Part shown: positions 1-11,614 of the stretch, in pieces
Numbering within the stretch: position 1 is the stretch's first letter
Layout: each line of letters starts with the position of its first letter
Source: Acholoe squamosa
Taxonomy: Eukaryota; Annelida; Polychaeta; Phyllodocida; Polynoidae
NCBI GenBank assembly: GCA_949317995.1
Contig: OX439038.1
Location: 33,502,613 to 33,566,612 of the forward strand
DNA: 64,000 nt
Direction: 5' to 3'
The notes under the pieces: generated by a model
The model's database searches: none
Told to the model about the DNA's origin: nothing
What the model saw: only the letters and a program-made list of their open reading frames with translations
Position numbers and translations under genes: made by a program

Positions 1-246
1 TGCATAGAACTGCTGCTTGTGTGACAATAGTAGTATTATTTGATATGCATGTCACTGCATAGGGGTTTTTAAAATGCATGTACATCTCAGAGAGAACTAG
101 TACACCAATACCTGTATGTGTGTATGTGGGGGAGGGTGCTTTCTTCCCCACCACAGTACCACCCCACACACACCTGGTTCCAACACCTCCCACATCCATT
201 TGTTGTGTGTGTATATGTATATGTGTGTGTGGGCATGTATGGGGAC

Positions 247-679
247 CCCGGGGGGGCACTCTCTATGTAAGGTATACACATATGTGCGGCTGGCAAGGGT
301 ACTTTTTCAAGGAAAAGTCCCTAGCAAGCCTCCTGTTTCAGCCACAAATGTCCCTAGCAAGGGTCTACTTTTCAGCAAAATGTCCCTAGCAAGGGTCAAC
401 TTTCAGCAAAATACCCTGATTTACGCGGGAAATTTCGAAATTTTCTTGGACATAAGCACAGTTTTCATGAAAATAGCATGAACCAAATTCAATTTTCTCC
501 CCAATCAGTGTAAATTTAAGATATTTTGAAACAAATCTAGGATTATTGAGTCAAAAGTGCCCTAGCAAGGGTAGGCTTTTGAAGAAAAACCCCGCGAATG
601 AGTGCCCTAGCAAGGGTAAGGGTTGTCGTGGGTTCAGCCACACACCTGTATCAAAAAAAATTGAAGTACCCCCCCCGGG
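247..679 (+). mobile_element. TIR DNA element (MITE-like), copy 1
   Basis: The ends are inverted repeats of the form CCCGGGGGGGCACT at the left and its complement (with small differences) at the right. The octamer ATGGGGAC occurs immediately before (239-246) and after (680-687) the element, so an 8-bp target duplication is visible. Inside, the motif CCCTAGCAAGGGT or a variant recurs about six times. No transposase is encoded, so this is a non-autonomous class II element. An 8-bp duplication is typical of hAT and P-like elements, but the TIR does not match a family I recognise. A second copy lies inverted at 59,698-60,102. Confidence 0.75.
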
Positions 680-1691
680 ATGGGGACACCCTGGGGACAC
701 CCACTGCATCCTTGTCGATCGTGACAATGCTGCCATCACAACCAGGTGATAAATGCCGCTTGGCAGGGGCCAGTCTGCTACTAGGCAGCCTAGCATTGGT
801 GTTTCCAATGCTGGTCGGTACCTACATGTGGGTATGGCTGTATAAGGCCTAGACCACAGTGGGGGAAGACACTTACACACACAGTGATCGTGATCAATTA
901 TTTTCACTGTTCAAAGGGTATATTCCTTAACCCCTGGGTGTCCAAGTGCACATTTAAGCACGGTTTTGAGCCTAAATGCAAAGTATTCAGAAAATGCAAT
1001 GCAGAGCCTCTATAATAAGAGAAGATCAAAATAAAACATGGTCTTATCAACAAAGTGATAAAATTGTAAAACAATGCAGAATCTTCAAATAATTCTGGGC
1101 ACAAAAAGGTTAACCATCCTGTGGCTGTATTGTGGTGCAGATCTGATAGTTGGATAATGAGAAAGTTAAAAAAAAAAAAATGTCATTAAGGTGTCCATGT
1201 GTGAGGAGGTCATTTGAGTAAAAAGAGATGGTCAGCATGACATTCAATGGGTGCCTAGCAATAGCCAATATATATACAATATTGCTACTTATTTATAAGT
1301 ACCAGGTTTGAATAAAAATTGTGTTTTGGGAGATAAAGAGGAGTAAAGAAGATAGATTTGTTTTTTTATATGTATATTGAAAATATAGAAAAACGTGAGG
1401 GATTAAAGGGAATTATTCATGTAAACATTGGGGTTTTGGATTGCACCACCCTTCTCCCAACCCACCAACTTACATCTGGGCCTGTACCACGAAAGACCCT
1501 GGAGGGATCCTATACTCCAGCACACGGCAGCCATATATAGGTCTAACCCCCACCACGACACAACTTACCCACCACTCACATACTCCAGGCACCATGACCC
1601 TATTTCCTGAACCTGTGTGTCTCAGACACCCCAGGAGTCTGGCATGGTGTCAATCCCTACTGGGGCCCCCAAGGGGACCCCCCTGAGGTCA

Positions 1692-1890
1692 CAATGTCGC
1701 CAAAATGTAAGGTTTCAGGTCACATGTCACTTTTTTAGGGGGAAAAACATGTCTAATAATCTCAAAATTTAAGGTCTCAGATCAAATGTCACTTTTTTAA
1801 AGATTGGAAATGTCACATGTCACTTTTAAAAGGGTACGAAGTCGAAATGTCGCCAAAAAATGGCCAAAAGTCGCCATGTCGTTTTTTACC
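1692..1890 (+). repeat. Degenerate short tandem repeat
   Basis: The phrase AATGTCAC or CATGTCACTTTTT, preceded by a form of AAGGTCTCAG, returns at least three times in about 200 bases. Variants containing ATGTCGCCAAAA bracket the block on both sides. It is non-coding. Confidence 0.6.
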
Positions 1891-2253
1891 CCTTGGGGGC
1901 CACCCTACTAGCATTGCAGTACACCTATCAATCTAGTACTATAAGTGATAGACATTGTAAGCCTATTTTTAATTAGAAGTGAAATAGGGATAAGATCATG
2001 CAATGAATATCTGCATTTAGGCCTGTTTGCATTTAAGGAGGGAGAACGGTTGGTCCCTTGGACAAATATATGAGGCAGATTTGCCATGGGACATTGATAT
2101 AGATGTATAGAGGGTGCATGTACGGCAACGAATAGATCGTTGCCTATAATACATGCATGTGGATGGGCCTGGCCATACCCCCACATAGGACTCTCTTAAT
2201 CCCCACTGGTATATATAGAAGCTACCCAGGTAGCACAGAGACATTGGCATAAC

Positions 2254-2275
2254 GTTGGGCCAACGTTGGCCCAAC
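2254..2275. repeat. Perfect 22-bp palindrome
   Basis: The half-site GTTGGGCCAAC is followed directly by its reverse complement GTTGGCCCAAC. It lies just downstream of a TATA-like AT-rich patch. It may be the tip of a small inverted-repeat element or a dimeric binding site; nothing nearby decides. Confidence 0.7.
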
Positions 2276-4048
2276 CATCGGCTTTACATAGGCTGACCAT
2301 CCTGCCTACATACTTGTTCCATACCATTCCAACAGAAAACCTGATTTTCAGACACTATAAATAGATATATCATAAAGAAACGACCAAACAAAGAAATATG
2401 AAGCTGGTCAGCGCCTCGCGGTGAAGGACAGGAAGCAGTTTGGCTCGGCCAGCTCAGACGGAGAGGATCCACGTCTCTCCTCCGCCCTGAGCCATCCCCA
2501 TCCACCAGTATAACACTACCACCATTGGGGGCCATAGTGGCCGGCATGATGCCTCAGTGCAGTGCTGGGTGCATGTGTGTGTGTAAGGGCATGCATTGAA
2601 TTATATTGAAGGAGAGAAATTTACCCAACATCAGGGCGACTTTGTGAGGTCTTCAGAATCCACATATGGATGTTGGTCTGTTCTAATTAATATTGAGTGG
2701 GAGAACTTCTGATAGTTTGTGATCCTTGGTATGTATGCCCCCTTCCACCATCATTGCAACCCACACAACACATCACCAATTACCACTAGGTAGGGCCGAC
2801 ACGACACACGAGGGGGGATCTCTCCTACAGCATCCAACCACCACCCACAACCACAGGGGGGGGGGTCTCATTCGAGCTATACAAGGGAGGAGTGATCCTC
2901 CAGGCACCGACCAAGACCCTCATCCTAAACCACAGTAGACCCACAGGGGGAGGTGCCTGGTGACAGACAAAGTTTGCTTAACGGCCACACTTGTGGGCAC
3001 TGCAATACACATAGATCTATGCCTACAACAACAATCACGGTGACAAAATGACTGCATTTCTTATTTGGCCCATGTGAAGAAACTGTTAGCATATCATCAA
3101 TATTTTAACATTCACATTAGATTAGTTCATTTCGTATCAGATATAAATATAGAAGTGACCTGTAGATCTATAGTGACAGATGAGCCTACCCGTGAGCCGG
3201 TCGCATTGCCGGGCGGGGAAGCAGTTAGTCCCGATTGGCTCGGAGAGAGGGGAACCGCGCTCCACCTCCACTCACACCAGTTAATACACGCCAACATCCT
3301 CACACATTTGGGGGTAATTAAATCTTATGGAACAACTGATCGGGAATGTAGCATGTATGCAGATATGAAGGGTGCATGGAGCCGTTGAGTTGTTATAAAT
3401 GCCTGTAATGTACAAGTGCATGTACCACTACTAAAACAATGCTAATGTGTGGAGGGTTCAATTGGCAACCATCCACATAGTCTAGGACGCAGTGGGTGCC
3501 TCTCAATCCATAGCAGTCAATTTTCCTGCATCGGATCTTCGCTTCACAAACCACAGAAGGTGAGTTACCTCAGTTGTCTATATAAAGCAAAAGTAATATG
3601 GGTTAGAGGAAGTCCTATTGGGTCTATATGGCAATCACAAAGTATTTGACCAGAGTGACTGAGGAGGGTCAAATATAAGCCTGATAAGGCGCCAGTCTTA
3701 ATTATATCAGAATATAATGATTGTGGATAGACCCATGGGCACAGAGGGAGATGCCAGATGTGAGTATTTGAACCTCTGTGGCTCTGTTGCAATGTTGAGT
3801 AAAGAGGCATTAAATGTATAACAACACATTGCAAAACTACAAAGGGGTAAGATATGAAGGAACTTATTTAAAAAAAAAAAGTGTATGATAGGCTTGGCAA
3901 CATTGGGATCTACCTGCCGACTGTAGCTACAATGGAAATGATTATGGCCATTTCGTGTTTCCGCATATTGTAGTTATGGGAGTGGGTAGGTCGTAAGTAA
4001 CAAGGTCAGCAACGAGACCGAAATAAATAACTTGCAGAGTGAAACTAA

Positions 4049-4570
4049 AGGGTTTTGCTATGACGCAAGAGACATCATATGCATACTAATTTACTGAGAG
4101 AAGCCAAGCGGGTTTCTCTACAACATATAGTCAGGACTGTGAGTAAGGCTTGAAAATGAGTCTAAAGCTTATAAAGATAAGGGTTTTGCTACGACACAAG
4201 ATATATGATATGCATGCTAATTTACTGAGAGAAGCTAAGGCTTTTCTAAGACTTAAAATAAGAATCATTGTAGAGCAAAGCTTATAAAGACCAGGGTTTT
4301 GCTAGGACACAATAAACATTGTTTACAGAGAGAAGTCAAAACTTTTCTATGACGTAAACACAGCGGAGTGAAGCTGGAGAAAACCCACTTCACTAGGATG
4401 CAAACAAGAGAGAGGTACACGAGGAGAAGTAGCTTGTAGAGTGAAATTTGAGCAAGTTTTGCTAGGACGCAAGCAACATTGTTTACAGAGAGAAGTCAAA
4501 AATTTTCTACGACGTAAACACAGCAGAGTGATGCTGGGGAATAAGCTTCACTAGGATGCAAACATAAGAC
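4049..4570 (+). repeat. Degenerate long repeat with TTTTGCTA-gacgcaa core
   Basis: A core of the form GGTTTTGCTANGACNCAA recurs near 4049, 4181, 4293 and 4453. Each is followed by TTTACTGAGAGAAG or TTTACAGAGAGAAG and then a TTTTCTA(T/C)GAC segment. Spacing is irregular (about 110-160 bp), so this is an old, diverged array rather than a clean satellite. Confidence 0.6.
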
Positions 4571-4571
4571 A

Positions 4572-4803
4572 GGGATATGAGGAGATGAACCTAGAAGAAA
4601 GGTTCACGCTGGTGGATACCAGCTGATGAGGGATACGAGGAGATGAACCTAGAAGAAAGGTTCACGCTGGTGGATACCAGCTGATGAGGGATACGAGGAG
4701 ATGAACCTAGAAGAAAGGTTCACGCTGGTGGATACCAGCTGATGAGGGACACAAGGAGATGAACCTGGAAGAAAGGTTCATGCTGGTAGATACCAGCTAA
4801 TAA
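4572..4803 (+). repeat. 58-bp tandem repeat, four copies
   Basis: Units begin at 4572, 4630, 4688 and 4746, each opening with GGGATACGAGGAGATGAACC or a close variant. The middle two units are almost identical and the last has drifted most. Each unit contains a short inverted pair (GAACCTAGAAGAAAGGTTC), which could form a small stem. It is non-coding as far as I can see. Confidence 0.85.
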
Positions 4804-5204
4804 AATATGAGAGAGGGGCAATGAGGAGGTAATTGCTGATTCCACAAAGGAGTCAGAAGATGAGGGCTGAAAACCTCATGGAAAATAAAGGTGCAATACC
4901 TGAATAAGTTTGAAGGGAAGAGAATGAGGAAGATTCACTTAAAGGGGAGATACCTCTGAGGGTGAAAAGGGGAAAAGGAGATTCATTACTTAGCAGTATA
5001 GTTTAATGACTGAAAGGTATTTCAGTAATAGGATTTGTGAGATTTTACAACCAGCCTATGTTGACCATTTTTGTCTCGTGCTGTCACAATCAGTTTACCT
5101 GTGTACTTCTGATGACAGTGGTACAGGTTGGTACCATTTACAAGTCTGCCATATTTATGCGAATACCCACTCATGGGTTGGTAGCTGTGACAATGACATC
5201 CGAG

Positions 5205-5510
5205 CTAAGGGGTCATGCACAAGCTTCTGAAGTTGATACTTTTGATCAAGTTGTTGATTCCGACAATGGTCACATTGAGAACGAATTGATCCTCAAATGG
5301 GTCGCCTATGTAGGCACCAAGTCTTGCCAGATGAGCTCCATATAGACAGCGGAACATGATTTTAGTCCCTGGGCTAATTTGAACGATGTATATCCCTTCA
5401 ATTACTATTAGGACGTCCACGGGCACTGGATCAGTTAGAAGCCTCATCTTGATGGTGTTTGACATGATATCAAGTAAACCCACATAGAGTTGTGTATGGC
5501 AGGTTTCCAT
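5205..5510 (-). CDS. Unrecognised ORF, 101 aa
   Basis: This is an uninterrupted frame beginning METCHTQLYVGLLDIMSN on the minus strand. The protein is rather hydrophobic, with several I/V/L-rich stretches and no motif I can name. It lies 350 bp downstream of another minus-strand ORF (5860-6336), so the two could be parts of one gene or element. No splice sites or promoter were established. It may be chance; the amino-acid usage looks plausibly coding, but that is a judgement and not a test. Confidence 0.3.
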   Translation of the reverse strand: METCHTQLYVGLLDIMSNTIKMRLLTDPVPVDVLIVIEGIYIVQISPGTKIMFRCLYGAHLARLGAYIGDPFEDQFVLNVTIVGINNLIKSINFRSLCMTP

Positions 5511-5859
5511 GGATTTTGTTTTTCATAAAAGGTTAATTATCAAATTAATATTAAGAAACACGATAGCATTTAGATCTTAAGAGTGTATTGCTTTTTATCA
5601 TTTGGGACATGTACAGATACAGCGTCTTAACCAGTCCCATATAAAGTAAATCTATCAAAATATTGTTTACAGAATCTTATAATATGATTTTAAAAATAAT
5701 CCAACTTGAAAATATGAACATGGGTAGTCATACGGAACATGATAAGATCAGATAAACTCGATGATAAATAGGTATAATTTATCACATGTAATATGAACGT
5801 TATTCTTCATTTATAAAATAAACAAGGTCCAAATAATCTATAATCTCTCGTTCTTCGAT

Positions 5860-6336
5860 TCATTCCATGGCGTAGGCTAGCCTCTGAAGATCAGAGGGAT
5901 CCAGTCCAAATTTTATCCTTGTATTTTGGGAAAATTTATTATGATCATCTTCATCAAGATGTTCATCGTCTTCATCAGTTGCGGTGAAATAGAGCAGATT
6001 ATCATTTGCTTTAACAATATGAAAGCCAGCCATATGGATCTCGCTACCAGCAGCAACGATGGATGAATAAAGTTCTGATATATCATCGAATTGGTCATCC
6101 AGGGCCATCCATGTTCCCTGATAAATTTCCAGGCATCTATCATCACAACCCATGCTGACCTGCATCACGACGTATGAATCCTGTTCATCTGTGATGTCAT
6201 TGTATGTGATATCCATGGAAACCGCGTCAGATATATGGTAACTAGCTCTTAAACTCGTTTTCGTCTGTCCGGATGGGGCATGGATATATTCAGAGAGATT
6301 CACTGATAGAGGAACCTCGAGTATGTAATCTGCCAT
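5860..6336 (-). CDS. Unrecognised acidic ORF, 158 aa
   Basis: An intact minus-strand frame starts MADYILEVPLSVNLSEY and ends before a TGA at 5860. The product is acidic, with a run rich in D and E around residues 120-133 (DEDDEHLDEDDHN). It has alternating hydrophobic residues suggestive of a beta-rich fold, no signal peptide and no membrane segment. I do not recognise the family. The start faces the plus-strand ORF at 6475 across about 140 bp, which would suit a divergent promoter. It could be a single-exon host gene, one exon of a longer gene, or a gene of an unrecognised mobile element. Confidence 0.4.
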   Translation of the reverse strand: MADYILEVPLSVNLSEYIHAPSGQTKTSLRASYHISDAVSMDITYNDITDEQDSYVVMQVSMGCDDRCLEIYQGTWMALDDQFDDISELYSSIVAAGSEIHMAGFHIVKANDNLLYFTATDEDDEHLDEDDHNKFSQNTRIKFGLDPSDLQRLAYAME

Positions 6337-6474
6337 GGTGAAGCCGGGTGGTAATTAGTCCAAGATATCAAAGCGAGCTTTCGAATGTCGGATTGGACAT
6401 GAGGCACGGTTAGTAACCATAGCAACGCCGCCAGGACTTGTAATGAGGTCAAAGTATGGCGTAGTAAAAAAGAT

Positions 6475-6879
6475 TTGAGAAAGACCGACACATTGTATGG
6501 AAAAGACAGCAACACAGTGAGTGTAGAAGACGTCACAAATTGTGACGTCACGAGAACCGAAAGTGGCGCACCCAAAACTGACATAAGCACCAGCGGAACT
6601 GGCGTAGGTTTCAATGGAGTGTTTACTGTCCAGGGAGCCCGTTTTACACTAAACATAGCAGTGATGGACAAAGAGGGACATGAAAAGGTAGATGAGGGAT
6701 TTGTTGGTGATCAAACCAAAGAAGACCATCACATAGGGACCATAGAGATGTTTGTGTTCAAGCAGCCCATGCTGCCGGGTAAGTGGACACCAGAACGAGC
6801 TGCCGCGGCCGCAAAGGCATCGAGAGTGGCAAGAGCTAGAGAGGCTCGACCTGACACGTGTCCGGGTCTACTGTGGTGA
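6475..6879 (+). CDS. Unrecognised ORF, 134 aa
   Basis: This plus-strand frame runs divergently from the 158-aa ORF. It begins MRKTDTLYGKDSNTVSVEDV and ends in an Ala/Arg-rich tail (about residues 103-125) that would be helical and basic. No family is recognised. The CRE-bearing palindrome at 6529-6550 lies inside the first third of the frame. The true start could therefore be further downstream, or the frame could be chance over a promoter region of the opposite gene. Confidence 0.25.
   Translation: MRKTDTLYGKDSNTVSVEDVTNCDVTRTESGAPKTDISTSGTGVGFNGVFTVQGARFTLNIAVMDKEGHEKVDEGFVGDQTKEDHHIGTIEMFVFKQPMLPGKWTPERAAAAAKASRVARAREARPDTCPGLLW
6529..6550. promoter_or_regulatory. Near-perfect palindrome with a CRE octamer
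   Basis: GACGTCACAA and TTGTGACGTC face each other across one base. The right arm extends into TGACGTCA (6543-6550), the consensus CREB/ATF site. It lies about 190-210 bp upstream of the start of the minus-strand 158-aa ORF, a reasonable promoter distance. Function is inferred only from the motif and position. Confidence 0.4.
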
Positions 6880-9800
6880 CAACGTTTAAAACCAATCATG
6901 TTTGTGGCAGTCAAGGGTCTACCTAGGGCAGCGTATCGCTGTTATGATCAACAAAATTTGGGTAATTCAAGCGAGAAAGATGTCAAGGAAGGTGAGAACA
7001 TCTTGAAACATCTGAAAGAGGAAGATGTTACCATGTCAATTGAAAGCGCGAGAATAGACAGCTGGTTTGGTATGGTAACTAACTGAATATTTGTTGTAAG
7101 GGATTATCAATAGACAATATAGCCTGAAAAGATTTGAAGACTGCCCTAGAGATGGGAACACCCTTAGTAACAAAAAGATAGATGGGGATGTTGACAAGCC
7201 CGGATGCCGCAGGGACGCAATGGCACGAGATCACCCGGGAGACTGTAAATATATGTATCCGATAACACAGGAGATAGGCAGAGTCGCGACAGGGGAGGGA
7301 ACAGTGATAGGAGACAACAAGGCAATAGAATATTAGTCAGGATTGGAGACCAGTCTAAGGAGTGGTCGATTGGTTAAAAGAGAAACCATCCTGTTAGACT
7401 TGTCGGTGCATTGATAAATTGCAGCGTGCTGACTATGCATTAGGCACATATTATATTTGTAGTTTTCTTAACTAGTGCCAGCGTCATTTTAGTTGAAATT
7501 GCAACTGGCCAGATAATAATATGAACACAAAAATACAGGGATTAAGAGGCTAGGTGTTAATGGAAGCATGGATTCCGGGAGACCCATGTTTATTCCTCTT
7601 TTCAAAGTCTAGTGGAAATAGGTTGACCGCTGGACAGTAAGAAAGTAGGGAGACTATGGGTGCAGTATGCACTGTGGTGCCCCCTAGTGACCAATATGGA
7701 CAGTTTCCATTGATGGAGGAGTAACCACAGCATGGTAATCAGGGAGGAGTTTAGTGTATGTACTCCTAGGTGGCAGCACCAGTGGTAGTGGGTGTGCTGC
7801 TGGAATGATGGTTGCCTGACGCCTCCAATGATACATATACAATACAGTGTTTATACCATATATACACTTGTAATAACAAGTGATTATAAATATATAAACC
7901 TTATTCCTCTCCTGGATCCTGGGAGAGGAATCTTTTGCCTTTAGAGATTTCTCTAAGGAAGATCTGGTCTCCCTTACCATGAAGGGGATTCATTCGGAAT
8001 ATTTTATCTATAACTCTTCAAAATAAAACCACCAGTGATCACCAGACGTATATATATCACAAAGACAAATTACGGTGGAAAGAAATTACCATTCTGGTAG
8101 AGAATGGAAGGCTCATTGCTTACTTTGAATGCATGTTTTACTTATTAGACAAGATCATTTGTAAAGTTTTCTATGACAAATTTTGAGATCTTAAGGGAAT
8201 TTTTATTTGTGTCAATATTTGTAAAATATAAAAGTGTGCGAAATTTTGAAAGGTTTTGTTAATATGAGGACATTTAGAGACATATCAAGTGAGACACTTC
8301 CAGTAACACTCTGACCATTGTTTTCTCTTTTTTTTCTCAAAATTATAATTCAAGAGTCCATTGGAAGTGTGCATGAAAAGCATATATATGCTAACAAGAC
8401 TTACCATGGTAATGAAGCATTGGTGTGGAAGCGGCTTATGGTGAAGTCAGGGACAAGATTTTGTACCTGACAGTGTGTTTCTCCATGCTCATATGGTGTA
8501 GTTTTGTGTGAATAGCATGAAATATTAATTTGTTAGAATATATATATCAATTTGAGGAAGAACCATATTTGTTTGTAGGATGATAATCCTTGATACTGGT
8601 ATTCTGGGTCCTAAAAGGGGACCAGATGGCATAGATGTGATTTTATAAACTACTGAAAGTCTTTGATATTTTGAACCAAAGCTGGAATATCGCTTTATTG
8701 ATGTATTTTTTTTTGGGGGTTGATTTGAGGAGTCAGTTATAACATTAATCTTGAGAAAGATATTTGAGCTGGTCACCCTTGAGGATATCTTGAGATATCA
8801 CCGGGGTGAGACAAGTGCTATCCTAAGTGTCCACTTATGTTGGAGGAGGAGTGTGTTGTTTGTGGAAATAGATGTGAGCATGGAGAGATTCATAATTAAT
8901 TAGGACTTAGTAGAGTTTGGGTATCACTTGAGGACAAACCAAACAATGCAAAAAGGGGCTTATGATCAAAAGTGATACTATACCACCAATTTCACTGAGT
9001 TTTTGAGTATACGGTTCGCAATCCGTAATGTAAACAGATATTGCATGACTCTTATATATGTATTAATTGAGTATCCATATTAAACTCACTTAGTCATGTA
9101 ATATTATAAGGAAACCCTAATTAGTCTTATATGTAAATCATAATTCGATATACATGTATACTGGTATAGTTTATCTCCGGTCATGCGCCATAGTCACAAC
9201 TTTAGGTATCGTATCATGTTGCATGCAGTGGTGTCACGGCTCTTTTCAGCTTATTCAAATAGTCAGATTGCAGCTTAAGTTATTGAGTAATTTATACTTT
9301 CTGAAATTATTGAATGAACTGTTGTGTTGTAGCTCCTTGTATGGTGCTAGAGCAGTGTCCAGGAACAAATGATTGAAACTGCTTATGAACTTGAGAGATC
9401 CTACTCGTTAAGTGATTATCTTAAGAACTGAACTGTTGCTCGTGGCCACTGGAGGCTACGGGTGGTGACTGTGAATTGGGACTCAATATAAACAGCTCTG
9501 TCTATAGAACATGGAGAGATGATACCCAGTTTACTTACCAGGGCGGTGCTGCTCGGCAACATAGCTGGCTGTTGGCTGGTATGACGTCGGAACTGCCGAC
9601 TGACATCACTGAGGATGTCACGGGTGACATCATGGATGAGTATGCAGCAGTTTCAAGAAGCAGGACAGGAAATGAACTATGTCTGGGGACTGATAATCGT
9701 GGATATTCAGTGAACCAGATTGTAAAAAAAAACCTATCCTATCAATGTCTAAAGACTAGTGCGGTGCAGAAAAACTTTGACAACGTGGCTTTTGGATCAA

Positions 9801-10449
9801 ATGTCATTAGAGTGGTGCCGGAACAGTTATTGTGCTCAGTGGTCAAATTAGGGTTTAGCTGTGTAACTATGCCATAAGCTCTTGACTACAGAAAATTGAG
9901 AGCATTTAGTGTGCCGGGACACTCACCTGGATTGCTGAACCATGCATGCGCTCACTCAATCAACGAAGCTGGTTAGAAGAAATACTTCCGACTTAAGTAA
10001 ATGTGGTCAACAAGAGGTATGGAGAACTGTTATCAACATCCAGGGTAGGTGTGCCCTTGTGAAGTCTGTGAGCTTGCTGCATAGGACCAGCTTACACGCC
10101 ATGCCATGCTTTCACGCAATCATCACATCGCCTTTATGGGAACAATGACATGGTAGTCACCCTCACGACAGGTGAATATGTTTTGAGTGACTGATCATGT
10201 GGTAATCACTGACAACATTGATGGCCAGCAAATTTCACCAATGAAGGAACTGATTGACATTTAAAGACATTCCTTCAAACCAACATGCCAAAAGCCTCTG
10301 GAGACAGGAGATTTTGAGGTTGTTGATTCAATGTTAAAACCCAGTGGCTACTTGGTATTTATTTACCCAAGACCTCAATGGACAAGTTTTGGTATTGTTG
10401 GCTTGCTGTGGATTCGAAAGGGATGCAAGTTGTGCCTGTGTGATTGATT
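6880..10449. other. Stretch with no recognisable gene
   Basis: The sequence is AT-rich with scattered short frames. One 133-aa frame at 9476-9877 (+) is open but matches nothing I know and lies just 5' of a gypsy remnant, so it may be eroded element sequence. I see no RNA gene and no clear inverted repeats of useful length. Confidence 0.5.
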
Positions 10450-11614
10450 CCATCTACTCTATGAGAGCATCCATGGCAAAAGGTTTCCACAGACCTGTTC
10501 CAGCTAGGAGAGGTACACTACATCGTTGTCATAGATTTCTACTCCAGGTTTGCATTTTACAAGAAACTAGAATCTACAACTTTGAATACCATTGTTGAGA
10601 CTATGAAGTCAATCTTTGCAGATCAAGGCATCCCTCAAACAGTGTGTTCAGACACTGGGCCTCAATATTCAAGCCAAGAAGTTCAGAAATTCGCTAAAGA
10701 GTATGGATTCCTCCATATTACTAGTTCACCAGGGCATCCCTCCTGGAACAGTGAAGCCGAAAGGGCAGTCCGCACTCTAAAAGACATCATCAAAGCACTG
10801 GATTCCTATATTGCACTCCTTAATATGAGAAACTCACCAATCAGAAATGGGTTTAGCCCAGCGCAATTGCTCATGGGACGTTGCCTTAACACTAATATCC
10901 CAATCCTTCCATCTAAATTGGGAATAAACCCTCCAGATATGGACACCATCCGACAACGCGAGGAGCAATATAAGTGCATGTTTAAAGAAAACTTTGATCA
11001 CCATCACAGAGCACATGATCTTACTCCACTCAAACCAGGAGACGAGGTGTGGTTGCCAAATAGGAAAAAAAAGGCAACAGTAAAGGAATCTCATCATCAG
11101 GATAGGTCATATATAGTTCAAACGCCTAATAAAACAGGGTCCAGATGAAGGAACTGCCAGTTCCACAGTCAGCTCCACAGCCAGTTCCACAGCCAGTTCA
11201 ACAGGCATCTCAGCTGGTGGAAACCCCCGCCAGTACCATCATAACCTACTACACCAAAGGCAGTACCAGCTAGTCCAGCCAAATTAGTGACTCCTAACCA
11301 ATCACAGTCACCTAAGATCACTCGTACCAGGTTGGGTCGAGAGATCTGTAAACCAGACAGGTTTGAAGACTAGTTTAGGGACATGAACACTGAGGGTTCA
11401 TGTGTGGATGACGTGCTAGAAACCTCTCTCCACAAGTTTAGTTTTGTTGGTTATCGTTAAAAAAAACAAGTTATCTGTATTATCATAAAGTTCATAGACT
11501 AAAGGTTCTAATATATATATATATTTTATATTCAAGTATTACATCAAACTCCCTCATTTTATTAGACTCAATACTCACAGTATATATCATACTCAAAGAC
11601 TAAAGAAAGGGAGA
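10450..11614 (+). mobile_element. Ty3/gypsy remnant, integrase core
   Basis: The protein reads as the DDE integrase core of a gypsy element: a TVCSDTGPQYSS block near 10,635-10,670, then SSPGHPSWNSEAERAVRTLK around 10,725-10,785, followed by a C-terminal LKPGDEVWLPN-type segment. The copy is broken, with more than one break, and the 5' half (gag, protease, RT) is not recognisable in the window. A purine-rich tract (AAAGAAAGGGAGA) at about 11,601-11,614 ends directly at a TGTAG dinucleotide-type LTR start. Confidence 0.8.

Larger units (their letters stand above)
680..4040. other. Stretch with no recognisable gene
   Basis: I see no conserved protein, RNA gene or complete transposon here apart from the short repeats listed separately. 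The open frames (for example 1358-1540 and 3065-3388) are short, lack known motifs and look like chance. The composition alternates between AT-rich sequence and C-rich patches. Confidence 0.6.

Noticed and set aside
78-481. Overlapping ORFs at the window start
   Set aside because: They run across the TIR element and simple C/T-rich sequence in several frames, with no protein motif.
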